From contig JBDKVA010000067.1 of assembly GCA_039679375.1 (NCBI GenBank), positions 1 through 42,439 of the forward strand: a stretch of 42,439 nucleotides of DNA, in the 5' to 3' direction. A program made the position numbers and the translations under genes. Position 1 is the first letter of the stretch. Every line of letters begins with the position of its first letter. This stretch comes from JBDKVA01 sp039679375. Its GTDB lineage: Bacteria > Bacillota > Clostridia > Acetivibrionales > DTU013. This document shows positions 1 to 9,600 of the stretch, in pieces. The notes under the pieces are model-generated. The model was given only the letters and a program-made list of their open reading frames with translations, searched no databases and had not been told where the DNA came from.

Positions 1-317
1 CCATTCTGGATCAACTGGTTTCTACAGGGTTGGACGGTTACCAGTCCATAGATCCTCAGGGGCATATGGATATAGCCGAGGTAAAGAAGCTTTACGGCGA
101 TAAGCTTATCCTGATGGGCAATGTGCAAACCTCGATGCTGCAAGAGACAGACGAACAGAAGATACGGGAATCGGTAAGATACTGCATGAAGCATGGAAAG
201 CCAGAAGGTAAATTTATATTTTCCACATCAAACTGCATATTTGCAGGTATGCCGCTGGAAAGCTACCATATCATGCTGGATGAATATACAAAGCTGGCCA
301 GCTATTCCGCCGGATAA
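1..317 (+). CDS. Uroporphyrinogen decarboxylase (URO-D) family protein, C-terminal part
   Basis: Only the last ~105 codons are present. The frame is open from base 3 to a TAA at 315-317, so the start lies left of the window. The TTG at 30 is internal, because good homology (ILDQLVSTGLDGYQSIDP) runs upstream of it. The pattern GYQSIDPQGHMDIAEVKKLYG followed by LILMGNV matches the C-terminal half of URO-D-fold proteins, including the corrinoid-dependent methyltransferase-like members (MtaA/CmuA type) common in Clostridia. The true substrate cannot be told from this fragment. It may not be haem synthesis, since such paralogues often sit beside sugar loci. It converges on the GH31 gene. Confidence 0.8.
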   Translation, partial: ILDQLVSTGLDGYQSIDPQGHMDIAEVKKLYGDKLILMGNVQTSMLQETDEQKIRESVRYCMKHGKPEGKFIFSTSNCIFAGMPLESYHIMLDEYTKLASYSAG

Positions 318-370
318 TCCCTGAAACCTGTCGGCGGCATATAACCGCAAATATACAGCTTGATGATGCT

Positions 371-2674
371 CTATCTGATTTTTTTTACAATGCTTCCCGG
401 AGTATCGCCGATTACCTGAATATCGTAATTTCTGCTCTCATCATTTATGGAAAGTATTAAGTTGCCATTTTCAAATAAACCCTTGATACTAATAATTGTG
501 CTTTCATCTATGATTTGTGTTTCCATAAGCCTGTCCGGCCAGACTACCAACTTGATATTCCCTGGCACGCCGTTTTTAACATGCTGTTCAACATTTTGAA
601 ATGGTATTATGCTGCCTTTTTTTATAAACATGGGCATAATGTCCAACGATGCCTCGTACCTTATCCATTTGTTCCCGCTGAGGCATTCCTGCGTCCAGAA
701 GTCATACCATATACCTTCCGGAAGGTATATGCTTCTTCTGTTGTTCTCGCTTAATATAGGAGCAATAAGAATGTTTTCTCCGAACATGTATTCATCATCT
801 ATGCCATACACGTTTTTATCGCCCTGATAGTCGAGGACTAATGCTCTGACCATAGGCAGGCTGCTGTCCGTGCATTTTTTGGCTTGTGTATATATGTATG
901 GGAGCATCGAATATCTTAACTCATCGTACTTTCTGAAAATACCTAAGGCTTCTTCCCCAAAGCGCCACGGTTCCCTGGGAGTTGTCCCATGGCACCTTGA
1001 ATGCGAGCAGAACAGGCCAAATTGAGCCCATCTGATATATAATCCGGGAGAAGGTGTGTTTAAAAAACCGCCTATGTCATGGCTCCAGAAAACGAAGCCC
1101 GACAAGCCGAACTGCAAGCCCGACCGTAATACCGCCTGCATGTGAGGGAAATTGGCTGTCGTATCTCCCGACCAGTGCAGCGGATACCTTTGAGAGCCTG
1201 CATAGGCAGATCTTGCCCATATTACGCCATTCCCTTTGCCATAAACCTTCTCAGTTATTTCGAATAATGCTTTGTTATACAGTAAAGGATATAAATTGTG
1301 AATTTCCTCCTGTGAAATATCTTTATAAAAAGCATTTTCATCGGCAGCTTCACCAAAATCCACCTTTATAACTGACGTTCCGATATCCAGTAGTCCCTTT
1401 ATTACGCTTTTATACCATTCAACTGCATCGGTATTCGTTAAATCGATAATCCCTATATCACCGTAAGGCTTATTATCCTCATCCAATGCCAGATATCGCT
1501 TTTGTTCCGCTTCTTCATATATTTTTGTCCCTTTTATAAGATAGGGATGCTGCCAGAGGCTCAGTTTAAACCCGCTGCCGTCAAGCTTTTCAGCCATGCT
1601 CCGGGGATCGGGGAAATCCTTTGTGAATATAAAGTCATAATTATGCCATAAGTCTATATTTATAACGTCGCACGGTATCCTGTTCTCTCTCAGCTTTTTC
1701 GCGATATCCAGAACCTCGTCCTGAGAACCGTAGCTGCATTTGCTCATCCAGAGCCCAAAGCTCCACTTCGGCGGCAATTGAGGCCTGCCTGTGATCCTTG
1801 TGTATTCAGGTAAAATTCTTTTAAATTCCGGCCCGTATATAAAAAAGTAGTCCAGGGAGTCCGCAAGCGCATACATTGTATAACTTACAAATGACCATCG
1901 ACCCATATCAAACCGGGTGGGAGCGGATGTGTTTAAATAAATCCCATATCCTTTACTGCTCATAAAAAAAGGTATCCCCTTATACATCCTGGGAGTGTGG
2001 TTGCCTACGCAATCATATGCCCAGACCGGTATATCCAGACCCTTTGCATCCAGTGAGGAGCCCCTTTCTCCGAAGCCGTAAAAATGTTCGTCATAATCTA
2101 TTATGTATGAATCGCAAACGCTTAGTTTACCTGTATGAAGGTTCTTCAATACCGCCGTCGGGATGCTGTCGCAGCTTGGTCCGTCGCCGTTCCCTGCCGA
2201 TAAATCATAAGGAGCATGACTTGTTACAAGCTCTCCGCTGGAGGCATATATGGCAAGGCCAAAACAGTTCTTGTTTATGACAAGCTTTAGTGCATCGGTT
2301 TCCACAATCAGTCTGTCTGCGCCGTCGATTATTTCACATTTTACATCTTTATATGAAAAATCGTCTGCAATCATTGGAGTCCGGTTAATTCCAGGCTTTA
2401 TGGAAAAGCCCGTCTTAACATTAAAAACACGGCTATTGATAAACTGTATTATTACCTGGACTTTTAAGGAATTACCCGTACCTATTAACTGTGGAAGAGA
2501 GGTATTATAATAATTAGCCCAGCATTTTCTGACAGTTTCCTCCGCCCTGCAGGTCAGCCTCAAATAACCTTTTCCTTTTTCTGCAGCTTCGACTTCCTTT
2601 ATAATATACGCGGCCATATCTCCGTTATCTAGAGAATTTATCCAATCATTGATCAAATTGTCTTTTAAAAGCAT
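371..2674 (-). CDS. Glycoside hydrolase family 31 (YicI-like alpha-xylosidase / alpha-glucosidase)
   Basis: 767 aa with no signal peptide, so it probably acts in the cytoplasm on imported oligosaccharides. It has an N-terminal beta-sandwich (to about residue 290), then the (beta/alpha)8 barrel starting at PPKWSFGLWMSKCSYG. The catalytic nucleophile is Asp439 in IKVDFGE and the acid/base is Asp504 in HWSGDTT. Their 65-residue spacing and the KVDFGE context match E. coli YicI (alpha-xylosidase) better than the WIDMNE type of alpha-glucosidases. The start ATG at 2674 has a GGGAG Shine-Dalgarno about 9 nt upstream. It lies downstream of the lipoprotein gene beyond a strong terminator, so it is expressed by read-through or from its own promoter. 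Alpha-xylosidase on xyloglucan fragments is the favoured reading. Alpha-glucosidase is the alternative. Confidence 0.88.
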   Translation of the reverse strand: MLLKDNLINDWINSLDNGDMAAYIIKEVEAAEKGKGYLRLTCRAEETVRKCWANYYNTSLPQLIGTGNSLKVQVIIQFINSRVFNVKTGFSIKPGINRTPMIADDFSYKDVKCEIIDGADRLIVETDALKLVINKNCFGLAIYASSGELVTSHAPYDLSAGNGDGPSCDSIPTAVLKNLHTGKLSVCDSYIIDYDEHFYGFGERGSSLDAKGLDIPVWAYDCVGNHTPRMYKGIPFFMSSKGYGIYLNTSAPTRFDMGRWSFVSYTMYALADSLDYFFIYGPEFKRILPEYTRITGRPQLPPKWSFGLWMSKCSYGSQDEVLDIAKKLRENRIPCDVINIDLWHNYDFIFTKDFPDPRSMAEKLDGSGFKLSLWQHPYLIKGTKIYEEAEQKRYLALDEDNKPYGDIGIIDLTNTDAVEWYKSVIKGLLDIGTSVIKVDFGEAADENAFYKDISQEEIHNLYPLLYNKALFEITEKVYGKGNGVIWARSAYAGSQRYPLHWSGDTTANFPHMQAVLRSGLQFGLSGFVFWSHDIGGFLNTPSPGLYIRWAQFGLFCSHSRCHGTTPREPWRFGEEALGIFRKYDELRYSMLPYIYTQAKKCTDSSLPMVRALVLDYQGDKNVYGIDDEYMFGENILIAPILSENNRRSIYLPEGIWYDFWTQECLSGNKWIRYEASLDIMPMFIKKGSIIPFQNVEQHVKNGVPGNIKLVVWPDRLMETQIIDESTIISIKGLFENGNLILSINDESRNYDIQVIGDTPGSIVKKIR

Positions 2675-2776
2675 AAAGTAAATCTCCCTTTATATACAAA
2701 CCTCAAGTATTCTACGCAGCTTATTATAACCATACCGGAAAATTAGCGGTATTGTAATCTGCATAAGCCAAAAATA

Positions 2777-2805
2777 GATAAGGCAGAGTGTAGCTCTGCC
2801 TTATC
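2777..2805 (-). terminator. Intrinsic terminator after the substrate-binding lipoprotein gene
   Basis: A perfect 12-bp inverted repeat, GATAAGGCAGAG / CTCTGCCTTATC, has a 5-nt loop. On the minus strand it is followed by TATTTTT. It lies about 20 nt after the lipoprotein stop and probably gives the upstream transporter genes a higher level than the GH31 gene. Confidence 0.85.
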
Positions 2806-2825
2806 AACAAAACCGGATTCAAATG

Positions 2826-4418
2826 CTATTTGTCATTTTTCGCAGCCCATGCATCAAGCTGATTCTGGATTTCCTTCAGAATTGTCTGCTGGCCCAGTTT
2901 GTCGAGTTTTTCGATTGCGGCCTGATAATCGGCGTCCGAATCTTTTATACCCTGGCCTATAGGTCCCCAAATTTCGGAATATGCTGTACCGACCTGCGTC
3001 CATTCGGTCTTTACGGGAGTGGAATCAAAAGTGAAATTGAGAATTTTAGGTGTTGTATATTTTGCGGTTACAACTTGATTATAGATATGTAAGAAACCTG
3101 GTTCAGAAGATTTGTCGAGCCTGTCAAACTGCATAACCTTTGCAAACCACGGAGAAGGGTTATAGGACCTTTTTGACGGATCTACTCCTGCCGGAAGCTC
3201 ATATTTGTCATCTCCGACGGGATTCCAATGCTTGCCCTTTATACCATACATATAAAGCTCATAATTTTCCTTGCTTGCCCGCATCCAATCCAGGAACATC
3301 ATTGCTCTTTCTTTGTTTTTACTTGTGGCAGATATGGATGAATAGTTGTTAACCTTCGACAACCTTACCATTTCCTTGCTATAATCACGGAAGGTAAAGG
3401 TTTCCAGCTCTGCACCCGGAATGTTGGCGCTAACTATCGGACCCAGAGAATTGACTGTCCACATATCGTTGCATAATGCCGCCGCTTTACCTGATGCCAG
3501 AAGCGTGTTCTCATCTTTTATCGTTAGTATGTCCTTCGGTATCCATCCATTCTTATATGCTTTCCTATGCCATTCTATTTGTTTCCTTGTACTTTCACAG
3601 TTAAATTTGCTTACCACCTTATATGGCTTGACAGTTGGGTCAATTTCCGCAAAGGTAGCCATATCTCCGCCGATATTAACTACATCAGGACCAAATGCCA
3701 GATTGAAATCGGCGCCTCCTGCGCCCCCTCTGCCGACAAAACCCGACATACCTTTTTCGCCTTTGGTCACAGCGTCAAGATAAGCCTCAAATCCGGCAAG
3801 ATCTTTAATTTCAGGGATCTTATACTTCTCTCTCAGGTCTTTACGGATGATAACTGCTGAGCCGCCGACAAACGGGTAATTTGAAGGTATTCCATAAATT
3901 TTCCCGTTAATTGATGTGTCACCAAACAGGTCAGACGGAATCATCTTTTTTAGATTTTGACCATATTTGTCTATGAGGTCGTTTAATTCGATGCATTGTT
4001 TCTTGGTAACATCCGTGTTAAGGAACCCCTGAAAATTCAGGTAAATGTCAAAAGCCTGTCCAGCAGCTGCCATAGTGTTTACCTTCTGTACATAATCGCC
4101 CCATGCATAGGACTGCACTTCAATTTGTACATTGATGTTGTCTGCAGTCACCTTTGCAATTTCATCCCAAACTGTTTGTGCATCCGGCTGTTCAGGTTGA
4201 TCAGCACCTGTGAGTATCAGCAGCTTTTCTTGCTTAAGAGCATTAGTTGCAGGTGTGCTTTGGCTGGTTGCAGCTGCTGTGGATGTATTCGTGGCTGTGG
4301 GTGCAGCAGTGGTGGTATCTGCAGGTTTATCACCTGATTCCTTACCGCATGCGGTAAACAAACACACCAGCAGACTCATGACTATCAGCAGACTCAGGAT
4401 TTTAATACACTTTTTCAT
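2826..4418 (-). CDS. Sugar ABC transporter substrate-binding lipoprotein (LplA-like)
   Basis: 530 aa. The N-terminus has a Lys start, a hydrophobic core and a lipobox ending FTAC24, so it is a lipid-anchored extracellular receptor. A Thr/Ala/Ser-rich linker (residues ~35-62) precedes the family 1 binding-protein fold. The large size and the closing tract KLDKLGQQTILKEIQNQLDAW are typical of the LplA/YtcQ group that binds complex oligosaccharides in Clostridia and Paenibacilli. The ATG has AAGGAG 8-9 nt upstream. It is third in the permease-permease-binding protein unit, and no ATPase is present, so a shared MsmK/UgpC-type ATPase elsewhere is expected. The 5' UTR carries a hairpin element also found before the GxGYxYP gene. 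Confidence 0.92.
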   Translation of the reverse strand: MKKCIKILSLLIVMSLLVCLFTACGKESGDKPADTTTAAPTATNTSTAAATSQSTPATNALKQEKLLILTGADQPEQPDAQTVWDEIAKVTADNINVQIEVQSYAWGDYVQKVNTMAAAGQAFDIYLNFQGFLNTDVTKKQCIELNDLIDKYGQNLKKMIPSDLFGDTSINGKIYGIPSNYPFVGGSAVIIRKDLREKYKIPEIKDLAGFEAYLDAVTKGEKGMSGFVGRGGAGGADFNLAFGPDVVNIGGDMATFAEIDPTVKPYKVVSKFNCESTRKQIEWHRKAYKNGWIPKDILTIKDENTLLASGKAAALCNDMWTVNSLGPIVSANIPGAELETFTFRDYSKEMVRLSKVNNYSSISATSKNKERAMMFLDWMRASKENYELYMYGIKGKHWNPVGDDKYELPAGVDPSKRSYNPSPWFAKVMQFDRLDKSSEPGFLHIYNQVVTAKYTTPKILNFTFDSTPVKTEWTQVGTAYSEIWGPIGQGIKDSDADYQAAIEKLDKLGQQTILKEIQNQLDAWAAKNDK

Positions 4419-4433
4419 TCGACCACTCCTTAT

Positions 4434-4462
4434 AATTTATTATATTGCTACCGGCAATGCCG
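4434..4462 (-). repeat. Shared 5'-UTR hairpin element, copy 1 (before the lipoprotein gene)
   Basis: ATTGCTACCGGCAATGCCG (4444-4462, plus-strand reading) matches 10595-10613 at 18 of 19 positions, and the AATTTATTAT flank is shared too. In the minus-strand mRNA it can form either GGCA-TGCC or ATTGC-GCAAT hairpins. It lies just 5' of the Shine-Dalgarno sequence. It could be an mRNA-stabilising or processing site that raises the level of the lipoprotein message, or a protein-binding site. Confidence 0.6.
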
Positions 4463-4471
4463 TGTAAAGCC

Positions 4472-5356
4472 TTAACCTTTTATTGCTCCTATGGTTATAC
4501 CTTTAACAAAATATTTCTGAATGAACGGGTAAACAAATACTATCGGTCCTATAGTAACAACCACCGTAGCCATCTTTACCGATTCCTGCGGCATAGAACC
4601 GGCAGTTACAGCCTCTTTGGCTTGGCTCTGTACATAACTTACTCTTGCCATGATCTGTCTTAAAAGATATTGGAGGGGAAATAATTTCCGGTCATTAATA
4701 ATTAATAGCGCCAAAAACCATTCATTCCAATACTGTAATATGATAAATAAAGCGACAGTTGCAAGTACGGGACCGGACATCGGCAAGACAATACTTAAAA
4801 ATGTTCTGAAATCGCCGGCCCCATCCATTTTTGCAGATTCCATTACAGCATCAGGCAGACCCCTGAAATAATTCAGCATAAGGAATACATTCATGGGCGC
4901 TACAAACATAGGGACGATCAAACCTAAAAGACTATCCTGCAGTTTCAGATTGACAAGTACCATATAAAGCGGAACCACACCTCCATTAAATACAACAGGT
5001 ATATAGGCAATCAATGAAATTACGTTTCTGTATTTCACGTGTTTTCTGGAAGCGGGGTATGCATACATGGAAGTGATAATGAGGCCGCACAAAGTGCCTA
5101 TAACCGTAGTGATAATTGATATCTTATATCCATTATAAACTGCAGAATTCTTACCCAATACAAACTCATAGGCACGGGTTGAGAGCTCCCTTGGCCACAA
5201 TCTATATCCATCCATCAAAATGCATTTCTCACTAGTGAATGAAGAAATGATAACCAGATAGAATGGGATAAGTGCTATCAATGCGCAGATACCTAAAAAT
5301 GTATAATTACCTACATTAAATATTTTATTTCCTAAACTCTTTTCATTGTTATGCAT
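4472..5356 (-). CDS. ABC transporter permease, MalG/LplC (YtcP) type
   Basis: 294 aa with six predicted membrane segments. The inner-loop EAA motif is ESAKMDGAGDFRTFLSIVLP, which docks the ATPase, and the C-terminus FVKGITIGAIKG is typical of the second permease in CUT1-family importers. The start ATG at 5356 is preceded by GAGGTGG. It lies 14 bp after the first permease and 53 bp before the lipoprotein gene, so the three are transcribed together. Confidence 0.93.
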   Translation of the reverse strand: MHNNEKSLGNKIFNVGNYTFLGICALIALIPFYLVIISSFTSEKCILMDGYRLWPRELSTRAYEFVLGKNSAVYNGYKISIITTVIGTLCGLIITSMYAYPASRKHVKYRNVISLIAYIPVVFNGGVVPLYMVLVNLKLQDSLLGLIVPMFVAPMNVFLMLNYFRGLPDAVMESAKMDGAGDFRTFLSIVLPMSGPVLATVALFIILQYWNEWFLALLIINDRKLFPLQYLLRQIMARVSYVQSQAKEAVTAGSMPQESVKMATVVVTIGPIVFVYPFIQKYFVKGITIGAIKG

Positions 5357-5370
5357 TAGTCAACCACCTC

Positions 5371-6345
5371 TTAAAATAGTCCTAAGGAATCATCATACCG
5401 TTTTGTTAGTTTGTTAGACACCATCACTACAATAAAACCTACAACAGATTGATACAAACCTACCGCAGTTGCCATACCGTACGTACCGTCCATTCTCATT
5501 GCCCTGAAAATATATGTATCTATAATGTCGGTTGTCTGGTATAACAATCCGTTATCTCCTATCAATGCGTAAAACATGCCGAAATTACCGTAGAAGATTC
5601 TCCCTATTGCCATTAAAACCATAATTGTAATGGTAGGTATCAAATGGGGAATTGTAATGAATTTTATTTGCTGAAACCGGTTTGCACCGTCAATCTGCGC
5701 CGCTTCAAACAGCTCTGTATTGATTGATACTATTGTAGATAGATATATAACGACTCCATATCCCGCAGATTGCCAGGTGTTTATAGCTATCAGGATTGGA
5801 CGCCATAATTTGGGGTCACTATACCATGGAACAGTCTGAAATCCTAATCCTGTCAATAGAGTATTGACCGTACCGTAAGTTTCTCCAAGCAAATTATAAA
5901 GGAATGCACCTATCACAATCCATGACAAAAAAAACGGAAGAAACAGCGCAGATTGATACAGCTTTTTTATTATGGTGGATTTTAGTTCATTGAGCAATAT
6001 GGCAAGCAATACTGATGTAAATGTACCAACCAATATGAACCATAAATTAATATATACCGTGTTAAATGTTACTCTAAAAAAGAACTGCGACCGGAAGAAA
6101 AATTTGAAGTTATCAAACCACACCCATGGACTATGCCAGGCTCCATCCATTATATTAAAATCCCTGAATGCTACCTGAAGCCATAATAAGGGATAATAGC
6201 TGAACAATGCAAAGAATACAAGTCCGGGCAGCGCCATGGAATATAACTGCCAATTTGATGTTAATTCCTTAATCGGGTTTTGTTTTTTAACTTTGAAACT
6301 TGTTTTGCCTTCTAGCTTTAAAGAAACCTGAACATTTCTGTCCAT
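5371..6345 (-). CDS. ABC transporter permease, MalF/LplB (YteP) type
   Basis: 324 aa. A ~35-residue charged cytoplasmic N-terminus precedes six membrane segments. The EAA loop reads EAAQIDGANRFQQIKFITIP. The C-terminus (TKRYDDSLGLF) is typical of LplB-type permeases. It is the first gene of the importer unit, and its ATG has AAGGAAGG about 9 nt upstream. The region upstream (6446-6539) carries a ~94-bp element shared with the GxGYxYP gene, which points to joint control by the nearby AraC-type regulator. Confidence 0.93.
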   Translation of the reverse strand: MDRNVQVSLKLEGKTSFKVKKQNPIKELTSNWQLYSMALPGLVFFALFSYYPLLWLQVAFRDFNIMDGAWHSPWVWFDNFKFFFRSQFFFRVTFNTVYINLWFILVGTFTSVLLAILLNELKSTIIKKLYQSALFLPFFLSWIVIGAFLYNLLGETYGTVNTLLTGLGFQTVPWYSDPKLWRPILIAINTWQSAGYGVVIYLSTIVSINTELFEAAQIDGANRFQQIKFITIPHLIPTITIMVLMAIGRIFYGNFGMFYALIGDNGLLYQTTDIIDTYIFRAMRMDGTYGMATAVGLYQSVVGFIVVMVSNKLTKRYDDSLGLF

Positions 6346-6646
6346 CTGAATTTACCTTCCTTAAGTAATTTTGTAGTAATAAACCGTTGAGAAATGATTA
6401 AGTGTTTGTGTCCTGCTGATATTTTTATAATAATGTTGCGTTGTTTATCTTGTATATTTAAATTATTGTAAAATCATAAACAAACTGATAAAATCCGGCT
6501 TAAGAAATTTATAAAAGCTTTGTATTATTTAAATTACAGACTCGGTCTTTCTGGATTTAACGGATTAGAGAAGCAAATTACCTTTGATAAAGATAGCCCC
6601 CGCTGACAGCGGGGGCTATCTTCTGAAAACTTTAATTAATAGCTGA
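6346..6646 (-). promoter_or_regulatory. Promoter region of the sugar importer, with shared 94-bp element (copy A at 6446-6539)
   Basis: This is a non-coding gap of about 300 bp. Bases 6446-6539 match 10660-10753 over 94 positions with only about one compensating gap each way. The best-conserved cores are TATCTTGTATA, TTAAATTATTG, ACAAA, AAAATCC and GCTTAAGAAATTTA through AAAGCTTTGTATTATT. The gene-proximal end lies 100 bp from the permease start. It is probably the promoter plus regulator-binding sites for the AraC-family protein encoded at 10825-13197. Exact -35/-10 boxes are not clear. The rest of the gap contains the terminator of the upstream gene. Confidence 0.6.
6591..6621 (-). terminator. 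Intrinsic terminator after the GxGYxYP gene
   Basis: A perfect 14-bp GC-rich stem, AGATAGCCCCCGCT / AGCGGGGGCTATCT, has a 3-nt loop. On the minus strand it is followed by a modest T-rich stretch (TTTATC). It ends the message of the gene whose stop is at 6647. Confidence 0.85.
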
Positions 6647-9600
6647 CTAATTCACAGGCTCCAATATCCACTTGGCGCTGTCAAAATCGGGAGGAATGCT
6701 GCCGCATTGGACATAGCCAAGTTGATTCTCTATATGCATATAAGTATTTTGCCAATAATTCTTTAATCGGGTTTTACCATCGCCTGCATCTTCCAGAAGC
6801 CATTTTGCTGAGTCTCCCCAGTCGTTCCCATCGCATTGTACATAGGTCTGATCGGTCTCAATGTTCAAGTATGCTCCTGACCAAACATTCCTGATCTTTT
6901 TAAAACCGTTACCGGCATCCTCCAGTATCCATTTCGCGCTGTCCCAATGAGGATATATGGAACCATACTCTGCCTTGCCGGTGCTGTTCTCTACATGCAT
7001 GTATTGACCGGTCCAGACATTCTTTATTCTATAAGCAGAGGCATAGCCGTTTGAATCCAATGTTATATGGGAAATGCATGGGCCATTGCCGTCATCCGTA
7101 GTCCGATCGGAGTATTTGATGTATATGGTCTTATCGGGATTGTTTGACAGCAGAGGAGCCAGGTCAACGCCAACCCAGTCTGCACTGGCATAAGCTCCTG
7201 CTGACGCAAGCTGTATCCAGTTTATATTATCTGTTGAACCGCTTATGACATAATCACCCCACATATAAGTAGTCAGCGCTGCAGTTGTCGTATTAGGATG
7301 CAGGTTGTACTTATACTCAATAAAACCTTTTTTATCAGCGAACTTGAACCAGGACTGCTGATTGGCACAACTTTTATATAAGTAAAGTGATTCAGTACTG
7401 CCGCCGTCCACAGCAAAATTCACTGATGCGACATAGGAAGTGTTAAGCTTCAGATGCCACAGGCTCGGGCCATTACCGTCATTGACGGTCCGGTCGGTAA
7501 ACTTCAGATACACAGTCTTTGATGTATTGCTTTGCAGAAGATCTGAAATATCAACAGTAACCCAGCCGCGTGATGCAACACTACCCGCCGAGGCCAGCTG
7601 CGTCCATGTTGAATTATCATTAGAGCCGCTTATGACATAGTCTCCGCCGATGTCAAGCAACACTTTCGCAGAAGTGACATTATCCTGGATGTCAAATTTA
7701 TAGGTGTAGTAACCGCTTCCGTCGGCAAACCTGTGATCATAATCTATTGCCGATTGGCTGCCGTCATACAGGTAGGTAGTAGCTTCATCGTTCGTACCGT
7801 TTGTTAGAAAATCGGCGTTCTTTATGTCTGTAGTATAGTATGATTTCGCCAATCTGAAGAATGTGTATGGGTCTACTATTTCGGCATTCATTTCAGGATG
7901 GTCGGCCAGGAACTGCAGTGCCCCGTCTTTAATACTCACAGGATCGGCAAGAACCGTTCTGACATAATAAAAGTGGGCGTTCGGGTCGTTATTGATCATA
8001 TCTGTGAGCGCCTTTTCAAAATAATTTTTATTATCGCTTCTTATCCAGTGGTTGATAGGATAGAAGGGTACGCCATCCGATATGTCCACCTCTCCCAACG
8101 TACCTACGCCTTTCGGCGCTATTTGGGTGTACAAATCCTGTAGATTCTTCGGCAGGAAAGGATCCCACTGGTTAATGACAAACCCTGCGATATCTAAATC
8201 AAATATGTTAAAATAATTCTTTGTGTAATTTACAAAGTTGGTATGGTATTGCGACGGAAGGTCTATGGTGTTCAGATAACCGGCGCCATTATCTCCCGCA
8301 ACGAAGTAGTCCTTGGAAGTGGCGGTACTGTACATGTAATTGAACACCATCGGAACCCTCTGGGCAAGATTTGGCGCCAACGGCCATGCCAGAGGTATGC
8401 TGCCTCTCCCGCCGGCACTGTCCCAAAGAGTTGGAAGCTCCCCTGCCACCCATGCGCCCGCATCATAGTCGCCCATGAAGAAGCACAGATATCTCTTGTT
8501 CGGGTCATAGACTTCAGTGTTACCGGCTCCCTTATCGTTATTCTGGGTGAGAGTATTTAGAGGGACCTGGCAGTAAACGGATGCGTTTGCCAGCCCCATG
8601 AGTCCTCCGGCATCAGCATCGAGCTGGCCGTTGTGCCTGGAAAGCATGGTAGTCATACCCCATTCGGTATCTATAGGCTCCATTCCGTTGGGGTTGCCGG
8701 GAGCCAGATTTGAGTATTTCAACCCGAATGCGGTAAAACCGCCAACTGTGAATATGCTGCCGTTGGCATAAGTTTCCATGGAACTCAGGATGGCATCCAG
8801 TGTATTATAATCCGTACCCATGGCCTGACCGGGATCATCGTTAGGTATGTACTCATTGCTGGGCTGCAGGTCAAAAAAGAAAGCCTTGTTCTTAATATAA
8901 TAATCCTGATTTATGATCATTCTGTTGAAGAGGTCGTCATAGAAAAGGTTTCCTGATGAATCCTGTCTGTCGGTACTATTTATTAGCCATGCGTCGACGC
9001 CGAACTGCATTACATTTGAACTTACCTGATGTGTATCCAGGTAATTTTCCTTTGCCCATATGTATGCGTCGTTCTTTTTGCTGCCGGTAGAAGGCGTAGA
9101 AGTTCCCCATATGGTGCCGCTTCCGGTAAATTTACCATTCAGATCGATTGCAACAGGAAGGGTGGTTCTGCTTGTTATCTCCGTATAAAGGCTGTCGGCG
9201 CCGGTATCATACCTTACAGGCAGCAGGTTTTCCACACCGGCTGCCGTAGATGCTGCATTTGATGTAGAAGAAACTGAATCGTCCCAGGTTATTAAACCTG
9301 CAATTTTATCGGAAAAAGCATCCAGCAGCCAGTAGAAATCGTCAACATAGACCAAAGTTTTCCCTGCCAGTATCTGCCCGGGCTGGGTGAGCTTGTCGAG
9401 CCAGTATGTATCGGGGTCAAAGCTGCGGTATCGCGCCAATTCATCACTGCCCTCGTACTTAAGGAATAACTTTGCTCCATCCCTATTGACAATGCCCTGT
9501 AATGTAGAAGCCATTTTCATGAAGTCATATGCATACTTTTTATATTTTTTAAAGATAAGCTTGTTAAGCGGCCTGTCTGTTATATTTGCCGTATTGTATC

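Noticed and set aside
1054..4467. Plus-strand open frames opposite the GH31 and lipoprotein genes
   Set aside because: They are out-of-frame mirrors of well-supported minus-strand genes, with no Shine-Dalgarno or recognisable domains.
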